Part shown: piece after piece, positions 1 to 9,600 of the stretch
Numbering within the stretch: the stretch's first letter is position 1
How the letters are laid out: each line of letters begins with the position of its first letter
Origin: Spirochaetota bacterium
Lineage (GTDB): Bacteria; Spirochaetota; Spirochaetia; DSM-27196; PWMO01
Reading direction: 5' to 3'
Assembly: GCA_009908925.1 (NCBI GenBank)
Contig: JAAAOH010000041.1
Span: 1-13,638, forward strand
Length of the DNA stretch: 13,638 nt
Made by a program: the position numbers and the translations under genes
The notes under the pieces: generated by a model
The model's database searches: none
What the model was told of the DNA's origin: nothing
Seen by the model: only the letters and a program-made list of their open reading frames with translations

Positions 1-2
1 AC

Positions 3-1721
3 GACACGGTTATCGATGAGCATCTCGGGAGTGCGGCGCGCCGGCTGGCCGACGTGGTCTTCGAGACGTTTACCTATCTTCCGCTCCACCAGGATGTTTA
101 TCCGGAGGACAATTCGGTCGTTCAAGGCGTTCCCCTGCACGCCCATCTCAACGAAATCGTTATCCATCCTTGGGCGAACGAAGAATGCTGTCTCGCGCCT
201 GGAGCCACCTCGGCCGATCTAGTAGGAGATCTAACGTACGATCCCTCCGCGTCGAGCGGCCCGGGCGGTGTGAATATGAGCAATCCCTGGTGGTTGAAGC
301 CGGGAGATGTTCTACTCTTCGAGGAAATCCGCGACCCGGAAACGGGCCGCACGGCCGACGCGAATCTCGAACACCGCCAGGTGGTCCGGCTGACCGGCGT
401 GGAAACCGTCGAGGATCCGCTGACTGGAAAGACGCTCACGCGGGTGCGCTGGAAACCAGAAGATGCGCTGGAGTTCTCCCTCTGCGTGCGCACAGACGAA
501 TACAAGACCGTATCGGTTGCCCGCGGCAATCTCGTGCCATCCGACCACGGCCAAACCGTTCGGCAGTGGCATCCGGGAAATCCGAACGTCGGGCCCGACC
601 CGAAAGGAATTGCGCTTGGCGACCGATCCTATCGATTCAAACTGGAGGAGGGCCCGTTGAGCTACCGGCTGCCGGTCGGCGACGATGCGGCCGTGAGCGA
701 CCTCCAGGAAATATCTCGGGAACAGATCGAAGCTGGCACGCCGCAGGTGCGGCTGCATACGCATCCCATTTCTGAAGGCTTCACCTGGGAACCGGTCAGG
801 AGTCTGCTCGAAGGCAGTGACCCGTTCGATCTGCACTTCGTACCGGAGACCAGTAACGACGGCCAGGCGATGATACGGTTCGGGGATGACGAGTTTGGTC
901 GATCGCCTACCGAGGGAAGATTCCTTCAGGCGGAGTATCGCGTCGGTACGGGCCGCTCGGGGAATATCGGCCCGGACGTGCTGACCCATCTTATCGGCGA
1001 CGCCAGCAAAGGCTTTTTTTCAGCCATCGAGGCGGTGCGGAATCCCGTGCCGGCGTGGGGCGGCGCCGATCCGGAACCGATCGAAGCGGTCAAGATCGCC
1101 GCTCCCCAGGCGTTCCACACCGAACAGTACCGCGCCGTCACCGAAGAGGATTATGGGCGGGTCGCTGGGGAGCATCCACAGGTGTCGAAGGCGGTAGGGA
1201 GCTTCCGGTGGACGGGCAGTTGGCATACGGTGTTCGTAGCTATCGACCCGGTCGGGCAGGAAAGCATCAGCCGCGACCTTGAGGAGAACGTGCACGACCA
1301 CGTGAAACAGTACGCCATGGCCGGCTATGATATCGAGATCAGCGAGCCGATCTACGTGCCCCTTGAAGTCGAACTCGATATCTGTGCTGCTTCCGGCCAC
1401 TTCCGGGCGCATGTGCACGAGGCGCTGCGCCGGGCGCTAAGCAGTCGCCGGCTCGGTGGCGAAACGGTCGGTTTCTTTCATCCGGACAATTTCACGTTCG
1501 GACAGTCGCTCTTCGAAAGCCAACTGTACAGCGCCGTCGAGGAGGTGTCGGGCGTCGCTTCAGCACAGATCACCACGTTCAAGCGCTTGCACCGCCCGCC
1601 ATCCGGCGAGCTCGACCAGGGGTTCATTCCGGCCGAGCGGCTGGAGATTCTTCAGCTTAATGGCGATCCGAATTTTCCAGAGCAGGGCATTCTCACACTC
1701 AACATGCGGGGAGGCAAATGA
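3..1721 (+). CDS. Baseplate J-like protein, first of a pair (5' partial)
   Basis: The reading frame is open from the left edge (first full codon at 3), so the start lies outside the window; 572 codons are visible. The protein resembles the 'putative baseplate assembly protein' family of eCIS and phage-tail-like clusters. Seen: an EECCLAPGATSA segment near residues 59-70, a GDVLLFEE segment near residues 100-107, and the J-type signature RFGDDEFGRSPTEG near residue 291, followed by a YRVGTGRSGNIG run. The C-terminal 200 residues (AVTEEDYGRVAGEHPQVSKA onward, from about residue 376) match the layout of gpJ/gp6-like proteins. By analogy with T4 gp6 and Afp11 it would form part of the wedge ring around the spike hub of the contractile tail. 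The stop overlaps the next start (ATGA), implying translational coupling. The internal GTG at 54 is unlikely to be the true start because coding continues upstream of it. The family call is firm; the wedge position is inferred. Confidence 0.85.
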   Translation, partial: DTVIDEHLGSAARRLADVVFETFTYLPLHQDVYPEDNSVVQGVPLHAHLNEIVIHPWANEECCLAPGATSADLVGDLTYDPSASSGPGGVNMSNPWWLKPGDVLLFEEIRDPETGRTADANLEHRQVVRLTGVETVEDPLTGKTLTRVRWKPEDALEFSLCVRTDEYKTVSVARGNLVPSDHGQTVRQWHPGNPNVGPDPKGIALGDRSYRFKLEEGPLSYRLPVGDDAAVSDLQEISREQIEAGTPQVRLHTHPISEGFTWEPVRSLLEGSDPFDLHFVPETSNDGQAMIRFGDDEFGRSPTEGRFLQAEYRVGTGRSGNIGPDVLTHLIGDASKGFFSAIEAVRNPVPAWGGADPEPIEAVKIAAPQAFHTEQYRAVTEEDYGRVAGEHPQVSKAVGSFRWTGSWHTVFVAIDPVGQESISRDLEENVHDHVKQYAMAGYDIEISEPIYVPLEVELDICAASGHFRAHVHEALRRALSSRRLGGETVGFFHPDNFTFGQSLFESQLYSAVEEVSGVASAQITTFKRLHRPPSGELDQGFIPAERLEILQLNGDPNFPEQGILTLNMRGGK

Positions 1722-4492
1722 ACCGTTGCATTGACTGCTGCGAGGTTCCGATACCGCCAACCCCGGAAGAGATCTATAACCGTCCGGGACTGACCGAGAT
1801 TGACTACCGGGTTGGAACCTATACCACATTTCGCCGGGCCATGATCGAGACGATCGGGGATAAGCCCGCCCTCCAGAACTGGAGCGCCCGGAGCGCCGAC
1901 TACGGAATCGCGCTGTTAGAGATGTGGGCCTACCTCGCCGATATTCTCACCTTCTATCAGGAGCGGATCGCCAACGAAGCGTACCTGCGGACGGCCGTTC
2001 ACGAGGATACCGTGCGGCGATTGGCCCGTCGCCTGGACTACGAACCGGCGCCCGGTGCCGCGGCTGAGGCGCTTCTGGCGTTCACGTTGGAGGAGGATAC
2101 GTCGATCCAGATACCCGACGAGCTTCTGGTCCAGAGCGTGCCCGGTCAGGACGAGCAGCCGCAGAAATTCGAGACGATCGAAACGATCGCGGCCAGTGAC
2201 GGGCTCAACGCCGCGCCGGCCGTGCCGGCTCCAACACGGCAGAATCTATTTGCAGCGGGCGCGACCCGCGCCGCACTCGCCGCGCACTCGTCCGCTGCCA
2301 TCAGGGAGGCTGTCAGCGAAGGCGACCGGCTCCTCATCTTCGACGAATCGACCGGCCATCTCGAGGAAAAAGAAGTAGCCGTCTTTCACGAACAGGCCGA
2401 TGGGCGCACGGAAATCGAGTGGACGCCCGCCGTCCAACAGGCACAGACCAACAGCCGGGTGTTCCCATTTGGTCAGACCTTTCGTCTCTTCGGCTACAAT
2501 GCTCCGACACAGGCGTTCGTGGTGACCTCCGATGATACGAACCCCAACGGGATTCGAACGAAAATCACGCCAATCGACGATGACGATACAACCTTTCGCT
2601 ATTCGCCATCGGGGACGGATCAAACAGCGACCCTCCGACTGGACACCACCTATGACGCCATTAATGCCGGTGACCTTCTGCTTATAGAGGCGGGCGCTGG
2701 CCTGGCGCTCGTCACCGTGGCGCGTGTTGGTGAGCGGCCGATTGCCAGATTAACCTCTAGCCCTGGCAATGTCGGCACACTGGCCGCGGCGCTGAAGGAT
2801 CAGGGAGCCGTGACGGAGTTAACGGTGAAGGGCCTCGGAAAGACGATCACCGGTGACCGCCGGACAGCTCTCGTGTATAGACTCTCGCCGCCGGAGCTCA
2901 GCTTCTGGTTGACCCCGACGGCCCGTCAGCAGCGTGCGGATGACAGGCAAACGGTCGAGAACCTTATTACCACCATTGAGCAGCGTTTCGACCTAGGCGA
3001 GCCGGTCTATGAATCTTCACTTTATGCCATGATCGAGCAGGGTGAGGGATCAGAAACATCCAATCAGGAGGAGGTAATTTCGTCGGAGATGCAACCGGTA
3101 ATGAAGCGCCTCGAAGCGTGGGAATTTGATGTGAGCCGGTCATGGGAGTTATCGGTCGGAGAGTGGATCGAAACGCTCCGAGAAAACCCGAATAGCGGTT
3201 GGAAGGTGCCAGATACCATTTCCGGGCGTAAGCTTTGTATGCCGGCAGATGCCAACATCCCCGTCGATCGGCTTCCCGGGCGGAAGGTGTTTGTAACCGG
3301 AAAAGATCGGCAGACGAACGAATACGTCGCTGAGCCAGCAGTCATTGCGGAGGTGCGGAGACGATCGTTCGGAAGCGTTGCATATCTCCAGCTTACGTTG
3401 GAGGAGGTGCTTAGCCATGAATTTCAAACCTCCAGCGCACGGGTCTTCGGAAACGTAGCCGCAGCTACTCACGGCGAAACGGTGGCCGATGAGGTGCTCG
3501 GAAGCGGCAGCGCACAGGCCGACTTTCAGTCGTTCGAGCTCGCGAAATCACCGGTGACCTACACCCGCGCGGCCGGAGCGGCGGCCGGTGTCGATAACAC
3601 GCTGGAGCTGCGCGTCGATGGCATCTTGTGGGAGGAGACCGAGCGTCTGTACGACCACGGTGGAAAAGAGCGGATCTATACCACGACCGTCGATGACGAA
3701 AATGTGATGCACGTGCGGTTCGGGGACGGTGAGATGGGCGCCCGGCCGACGACCGGCGACCGGAACATTATGGCGCGGTATCGCCAAGGGCTCGGGCCGG
3801 CGGGCAACGTGGAGGCCCATACCCTCGAAACTCTCCTCGACCGGCCCAAAGGCCTCAGCGAAGTGACGAATCCAAAATCGGCCACCGGAGGGGCCGATCG
3901 CGAAACGCGAGAAGCGACCCGCGCGAATGCACCGAATACCGTCCGCACCTTCGACCGCATCGTTTCCCTCCAGGATTTCGAGGACGCTGCTCGCGGGTAC
4001 ATAGGTATCGCAAAGGCCCGGGCGGACTGGCAGTGGGAAGGCACGCGGCGGACCGTTCGCCTCGTCGTGGCCTCCGACGAGGGCCGCGACCTTTCGGCAC
4101 CGGAGAAGCAGAATTTTCGGGCATATCTCGATGCTCGGAGGGACCCCCACCGTGGGCTGCAGATCTGTGATTTTACGAGGGTGCAGCTGACGCTGAAATT
4201 GACGCTTCAAACCCACGAAGATTACCGCGCCACGGACGTGAAGGAGGCGGCTGCGACAGCGGTGCAGGAGTTTTTTGCATTCGACGATCGGTCGCTGGGC
4301 CAGGACGTGCACCAGAGTGACCTCTATCATCTGCTTCAAAACGTCGACGGCGTCGTAGCCGTTCGGATCGACGATTTCTTCGGCTCTGGTCGATCACTCA
4401 ACAGCGTCGGCCGCCTTCCAATCGCTACTGACGAACTGGCGGTCCTGAATCCGCAGGCACCACAGATTACAACAGCTTCTCTCGACCGATGA
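1718..4492 (+). CDS. Putative baseplate assembly protein, second J-like wedge protein
   Basis: A 924-residue protein whose first 130 residues carry the hallmarks of the large baseplate assembly protein of phage-tail-like and eCIS clusters: a cysteine group (CIDCCE, residues 4-9), then EEIYNRPGLTEIDYRVGTY near residues 18-36, and IALLEMWAYLADILTFYQER near residues 66-85. A long, less conserved middle follows. The baseplate J signature recurs at about residues 667-699 (RFGDGEMGARPTTGDR, then GLGPAGNV) and a J-type C-terminal domain at about 741-924 (FDRIVSLQDFEDAARGYIGI). By analogy with Afp12 and T4 gp7/gp6 it would pair with the preceding protein to build the baseplate wedge. The start ATG overlaps the upstream stop and the 3' end overlaps the next start, both as ATGA, so the three genes are probably translated together. 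The family call is strong; the exact partner geometry is inferred. Confidence 0.9.
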   Translation: MNRCIDCCEVPIPPTPEEIYNRPGLTEIDYRVGTYTTFRRAMIETIGDKPALQNWSARSADYGIALLEMWAYLADILTFYQERIANEAYLRTAVHEDTVRRLARRLDYEPAPGAAAEALLAFTLEEDTSIQIPDELLVQSVPGQDEQPQKFETIETIAASDGLNAAPAVPAPTRQNLFAAGATRAALAAHSSAAIREAVSEGDRLLIFDESTGHLEEKEVAVFHEQADGRTEIEWTPAVQQAQTNSRVFPFGQTFRLFGYNAPTQAFVVTSDDTNPNGIRTKITPIDDDDTTFRYSPSGTDQTATLRLDTTYDAINAGDLLLIEAGAGLALVTVARVGERPIARLTSSPGNVGTLAAALKDQGAVTELTVKGLGKTITGDRRTALVYRLSPPELSFWLTPTARQQRADDRQTVENLITTIEQRFDLGEPVYESSLYAMIEQGEGSETSNQEEVISSEMQPVMKRLEAWEFDVSRSWELSVGEWIETLRENPNSGWKVPDTISGRKLCMPADANIPVDRLPGRKVFVTGKDRQTNEYVAEPAVIAEVRRRSFGSVAYLQLTLEEVLSHEFQTSSARVFGNVAAATHGETVADEVLGSGSAQADFQSFELAKSPVTYTRAAGAAAGVDNTLELRVDGILWEETERLYDHGGKERIYTTTVDDENVMHVRFGDGEMGARPTTGDRNIMARYRQGLGPAGNVEAHTLETLLDRPKGLSEVTNPKSATGGADRETREATRANAPNTVRTFDRIVSLQDFEDAARGYIGIAKARADWQWEGTRRTVRLVVASDEGRDLSAPEKQNFRAYLDARRDPHRGLQICDFTRVQLTLKLTLQTHEDYRATDVKEAAATAVQEFFAFDDRSLGQDVHQSDLYHLLQNVDGVVAVRIDDFFGSGRSLNSVGRLPIATDELAVLNPQAPQITTASLDR

Positions 4493-6660
4493 GCGAGTCC
4501 CCCATCGATCTATATGAGCGGATACCGGCCGTCTACCGGCGGCGGGATGCCGAGAACGGCTACCCGCTTCGCGCGCTGCTGGAGGTCATCTCCGAGCAGG
4601 CCGGTATCGTCAAGCACGATATCGAAGGCCTCCTGGATAACTTTTTTATCCAGACCTCTGACGAATGGGCGATTCCGTATATCGGTGATCTCGTCGACAA
4701 TGAGGCCCTTCACGAGGTCGTGCACCGCCGCCGCGCGGACGTAGCGAAAACCATCTACTACCGGCGGCGGAAGGGCACGCTACCGATCATCGAGGAAATC
4801 GCTCGCGACGTCACCGGCTGGGGCGCCCACGCGGTCGAGTTCTTCGAACTGATGGAGTGGACGCAGAACCTGAATCACCTACGGTTCGAGCGGACAGACA
4901 CCGGCAGTCCTCAGGATCCTCCGGCCATGGATCGGGTGGGGACGGTCAACCTGCGGAATCTGAATGCGGTCGACCAGATGGACGGGCCGTTCGATATCTT
5001 GGCACATTCCGCCGACATTCGGCCGACCACTGACCGAAGCGGCTGGCACAACATCCCCAACATCGGCATCTTCCTCTGGCGTCTGAACCGCTACGAAATG
5101 CTCAGCGTGCCTGCGCGAGCGAGTCGGGACAACAGTTATGGCTATTACTTTAGTCCCCGTGGCCATCCGATGCCTCTGTTCACGAACCCCGAGCGCGAGG
5201 TCGATCCGACGGGTCTGGCCACCGAACGGCACGTCCCTACGCCAATTCGGCCGCTGGCCTTCGGAAGCGAGAAGCTGGAGTATTACGGTACAAGCGCAGA
5301 GCACAGCCTGGTGCTGTCGACCAGCGCAGACCGCACGGCCGGGTCGATCATCCCGCCGGGCGACATCGTCTGCATGGATCTGGAGACCTGGAGCCGCCCG
5401 CCGAAGGATAAAGTCGGGGTTGACGTCGCCCGTGGCTGCATCGCCTTCGGCGCGGACTACGACCAACCGGATCAGCTGTTTGGATCCTACAACTACGGGT
5501 TCAGCGCAGATATCGGCGGCGGGCCCTACGACCGGCGCGAGCGACTGACGCCGGCATCCGACGAGGCGTTGTACGTCGTCGTTGCGAAGGAGCAGCCCGA
5601 TCAGCTGCGGGACGAGGTCGACCACTGGCGGGGGACCCTCACGCAGGCGCTGCAGGACTGGCATAGCCTGGGTGCCGAGCGTGCGATCATCGAGATCCTG
5701 GATAACCGCGTATACGGCGCACCTGCCACGATCGAGATTGACAAAGAAGACGGTTCCCTGGAGATCCGTGCGGCCAACCGCACCCGTCCTGTGATCCGTG
5801 GTATCGGGCACCTGAACGTGGAAGCTAAGAAGACCGGCGCCCAGCTGATTCTCAGCGGGCTCGTGGTCGAGGGCCGCGGGCTGCGCTTCAGCGGCGGCTT
5901 CGAAACGATCGCGATTTCCGATACGACCTTTATTCCGGGTCTGCGAGTTTCGGAGGACGGCACGCCCAACAACCCGAATACAGCCAGTATCCGGTCGGAT
6001 AGCATTACCCGCCACTGCACGGTGGCCATCTCTCGGTCGATCGTGGGGCCCGTCATCCTCGACGCCAATCGTCATGCGCTGAGTATTTCTGACTCGATCG
6101 TCGATGCGCCCGAACCGGCAAGTGGCGATCGCCTACTGGCGATTGCGGGTCCTGCGTCGTCGGATGGAGTGGGCCCACCGGTGACGATTAAACGCGCTAC
6201 CATTTTTGGTGCGGTGGATGTGCAGTCGGTGCCGCTCGCTTCGGAGGTGATCTTCATGGAACGGGTGATCGCCGAGCGCCGCCAGAGCGGATGTATTCGA
6301 TTCAGCTACGTGCCCGTGCCGTCGCAGGCGCCGCGTCGCTATCAGTGCCAGCCGGATCTCGCCCTGCAGGAGCGGGACGAAGCGATCCGGAGAGAGGAAG
6401 GTCGGTCCATGACAGCGCCCGAGAAGCGTCGTATCCGACGACGGCTTCAGCCTGTCTTCACCTCCACGAGCTATGGCCAGCCGGCGTATGCGCAGCTGAG
6501 CCAGCGGTGTGCTAAACAGATCCGTACAGGCGGTGAAGACGGCGCCGAGATGGGCGTCTTCAATCTCCTGCATCAACCGCAGCGCGAGACCAATCTTCGC
6601 ATTCGGCTTCGGGAATACCTGCCGTTCGGACTCGATCCCGGCATCATCTACGTGACTTGA
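4489..6660 (+). CDS. Phage tail protein, gpI-like N-terminus with beta-helix-like C-terminal half
   Basis: A 723-residue protein. Residues 1-135 resemble the tail protein I family (P2 gpI type): LYERIPAVYRRRDAENGYP at the start, then FFIQTSDEWAIPYIGDLVDN and RRRADVAKTIYYRRRKGTLP. Proteins of this type sit at the baseplate and link it to fibres. The middle (about 398-620) is made of short alternating hydrophobic strands with turns (for example IRGIGHLNVEAKKTGAQLIL, LRFSGGFETIAISDTTF, CTVAISRSIVGPVIL), which looks like a parallel beta-helix. The last 70 residues form a compact conserved-looking block (YGQPAYAQLSQRC, EDGAEMGVFN, NLRIRLREYLPFGL). The ATGA overlap with the upstream baseplate gene supports both the start and coupled expression. 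gpI of P2 is only about 180 residues, so the added beta-helix half makes this a much larger, possibly surface-exposed variant. The N-terminal assignment is solid; the helix fold is inferred from the strand pattern. Confidence 0.85.
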   Translation: MSESPIDLYERIPAVYRRRDAENGYPLRALLEVISEQAGIVKHDIEGLLDNFFIQTSDEWAIPYIGDLVDNEALHEVVHRRRADVAKTIYYRRRKGTLPIIEEIARDVTGWGAHAVEFFELMEWTQNLNHLRFERTDTGSPQDPPAMDRVGTVNLRNLNAVDQMDGPFDILAHSADIRPTTDRSGWHNIPNIGIFLWRLNRYEMLSVPARASRDNSYGYYFSPRGHPMPLFTNPEREVDPTGLATERHVPTPIRPLAFGSEKLEYYGTSAEHSLVLSTSADRTAGSIIPPGDIVCMDLETWSRPPKDKVGVDVARGCIAFGADYDQPDQLFGSYNYGFSADIGGGPYDRRERLTPASDEALYVVVAKEQPDQLRDEVDHWRGTLTQALQDWHSLGAERAIIEILDNRVYGAPATIEIDKEDGSLEIRAANRTRPVIRGIGHLNVEAKKTGAQLILSGLVVEGRGLRFSGGFETIAISDTTFIPGLRVSEDGTPNNPNTASIRSDSITRHCTVAISRSIVGPVILDANRHALSISDSIVDAPEPASGDRLLAIAGPASSDGVGPPVTIKRATIFGAVDVQSVPLASEVIFMERVIAERRQSGCIRFSYVPVPSQAPRRYQCQPDLALQERDEAIRREEGRSMTAPEKRRIRRRLQPVFTSTSYGQPAYAQLSQRCAKQIRTGGEDGAEMGVFNLLHQPQRETNLRIRLREYLPFGLDPGIIYVT

Positions 6661-6677
6661 ACCACTGATCAATCGTT

Positions 6678-9600
6678 ATGAAAGGCGATTTTACGCGTTT
6701 CACCCACGATCCGGACAAGCAATACAACCGCGTACTGAAGCAGCAGGGCCGCGTGGCCCTCGATGCCGACTGGAATGAGTATGTCGCGATCCGGTCGTAC
6801 CTGGAGCGTACGGAAGCCGTCGACGTGATCGGCTGCTGCGGCGTGCCGGAGAAAGGAAACGGCTTCAAGGTGGCAGCCGCGGTTACCAATGGCGGCGACG
6901 TAGAGGTGCTGGAGGATCGTGCGGGCGGAGACACCCTCTCGATAGCGCCGGGCCGCATCTACGTGAATGGACTGCTCTGCGAGAACCCGCCCGCTGGGGA
7001 GGAGGGATCGGCCGACGGTGATCGATTGATTACCGAACAGGACTTCCACCCGTCCTTCGAACTGCCCAAAGACGCCGGACAGTACGTGGTCTATCTCGAT
7101 GTCTGGGAGCGCCATATCACAGCCCACGACGACGCGGAGATCAAGGAGGTCGCGCTCGGCGGGCCCGATACGACGACCCGGGTGCAGACGGTATGGCAGG
7201 CGAGGATGGAGCCATATGATGGCGATAAATGTCCGCCGTGCAACTGGAAAGCTCGCGGCGAAAAACCCCGGCTCAAGGCCTGGGCGGAGCCTTCGGAGGC
7301 ACAGGAGGACCTGTGTGAAATACCCGAAGCCGGCGGGTACCGGGGGATCGACAATCGGCTCTACCGGGTCGAAGTTCACGAAGGCGGGGATCCGGGCAGT
7401 GCCACGTTCAAATGGTCACGTGACAATGGGGCGGTGGTCTATCTCGTCGAGGCCGTGCAGAACGGAGGCAAGGAAGTCGTCCTGGCCGAGCAGCCGAAGG
7501 ATCGGACGCTAGCCCTCCAGGCCGGCGACTGGCTCGAAGTGCAGTGGGAGGAGCGGGCACTGAGTGGGAAGCCTGGTATCCTCAAAAAGGTTGCCGAAAT
7601 AACTGACGAAGCCGGCCGAACCGTCGAGCTCGAATCGACGCTTTCGCCGTCGACCGATCTCACGACGGTCACGGATCTCAAGGTCCGTCGATGGGATCAC
7701 CGGGAAAATGGACAGTCGCTGAGCGAAGGCGCGATCGAACTCCAGGAAGATGCCGATCTCGCGCTCGAGGATGGTATCTACGTCCGTTTCGAGAATGACG
7801 CCGGCACGTACGACCCCGGTGATTACTGGACGATTCCAGCCCGTTCGATCCTGGAGGATGTTCTCTGGCCAACGGCGTCGGGGGATCGGACCGGCGGCAC
7901 GGGGGATACTGCGCTGTATCGGGGACCCGAAGGCATCGATCATCATTACTGTCCGCTGGGATTGGTAGACGTCGAACCCGGCGACGACTCCGACGAAGAA
8001 AACGTCACCTACCGGGTGATCCGAGACTGCCGCCGGGCTTTTCCGCGGCTTACCGAGATCGAGAAGACCTGCTGCCGGGCGGTCGAGCCCGAGGATGATC
8101 TCCGGCAGGCCATCGATGAGGTCACCGATGCGGGTGGCGGATGTATTTCGCTGTGCAGGGGCGTTCATACGGTCGAGGCGCCTCTCGCTCTGCGCCACGC
8201 CCAGAATCTGACGATTCACGGGGAGGGGAAGGCTACGATCCTTTACCTCAAAGACGAATCGGAAAACGCCGGGGCCGGCATTCTGCTCGAGGGATGCCGG
8301 ACCGTGCAGCTGAAGAATATGGTTGTAGTGGGGGAGGGCGTTGGAACAGTTATCGCGGCAGCCGATGCTGTAGAGTTCGGTGAGAGTCACGACCTGACCT
8401 TCGACGAGCTGTCGGTCGTCCACCGGGCGCTCGTGCCGCCGTACGGGGAAGACGAGCCCGGCGGGACGATCGAGGACGACATCGGTATGCGCCCGGGATA
8501 CGAAGCGTACCAGCCGCGGACGAGCGTGGCAATGTTTGCCGAAGAACTCCGGGAGACGTCGGTGCTTACGGCGTCGGCCATTCGGCTCGAAAATATCTCT
8601 GAGGTTACGATCAGCGGCTCCCACCTGCTTGCGCCGATCGGCGTCGAAGCGCCCTGGGGCCGTGATCTGCCCGAGCCTCCCGAGGCGGCTGAAGAGCCGC
8701 CGACAGAGGACGAGCGGACGACCATCGATTTCGAAGATCTGACACTGGAGACGACATATCAGATCGACGATCAGCTCTCCTCCGGACGGGCCGCTTTTCA
8801 GGTGTCAGATTCCGCTGTCTTTGCTCAAAACACGTTGGCGGTTGTCGCGGAGCGCAGTGGCCGACAGGGTGTTCTGTGCCAGGGGATACGTATTGATATC
8901 GATTTCGAGGAGAGCTTTGGCGCGCCGGCTGCCGGCCTCCAGATTCGCGCCGTCAATCAGTCGCGTACGCACGAGCTTCGGGTTAATGGCGAGTCCGAGT
9001 TTGTCGTAGAAGGCAGCGTCATCGATTTCGACGGGATGACCATTGGGGGTGTGGACGTGTCGGCCCGAGAGGCGACCGGTGATCTTCCGGGCCAGGTTCT
9101 CTCCTTTTCCGGAAGTGTCCGGACGCTCGGGATCGGCGGCGAACATCTCTTTGTAGATGACATGGCATTTGGGGTTGGATCCGAACCCGAAGAGTCTGAT
9201 CCGGTCTTCCTGAACTATGGAGAGGGCGCGCAAAATGTAGAGATCATTGACTGCGAGGTCCATTTTTCGCGGTATGGCGTGCTTTCGTGCAGGAGCGAGG
9301 CATGGTCGGTGCGGGGCAGCAGATTCGTGCAGCTTACTCCCGCAGCGCTTGACGGCCAGCACCCACTGCCCGATACGTTTGACACGCTGGACGACGCCGG
9401 TCCACTGTATGACCTGCTGGATATGCTGCCAGATCAAACAAGCGGTGAACTCCCGCGGGCCGGCGCGGCGATCAAGAGTTTTATCTGGCGCGATTCTGAC
9501 GTGGAGGACTGTGAGCTGCACGCCAGTAACGGATTCGATGGATGGTTTCAGGTGCGGGGAAGACTGGCCGACTGCATCGTTCGAACGCAGCGGCGGGGAC

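Noticed and set aside
3548..4339. 263-codon open frame on the - strand inside the second baseplate gene
   Set aside because: Antisense to the conserved J-type C-terminal domain and without recognisable motifs or upstream signals.
4879..6075. 398-codon open frame on the - strand inside the gpI-like gene
   Set aside because: It lies wholly antisense to a gene with clear family motifs, is rich in Arg/Pro/Val without recognisable domain signatures, and is explained by GC-rich codon bias.
7509..8624. 371-codon open frame on the - strand inside the DUF6519-type gene
   Set aside because: Same reasoning: it overlaps conserved coding sequence and no family resemblance is visible.
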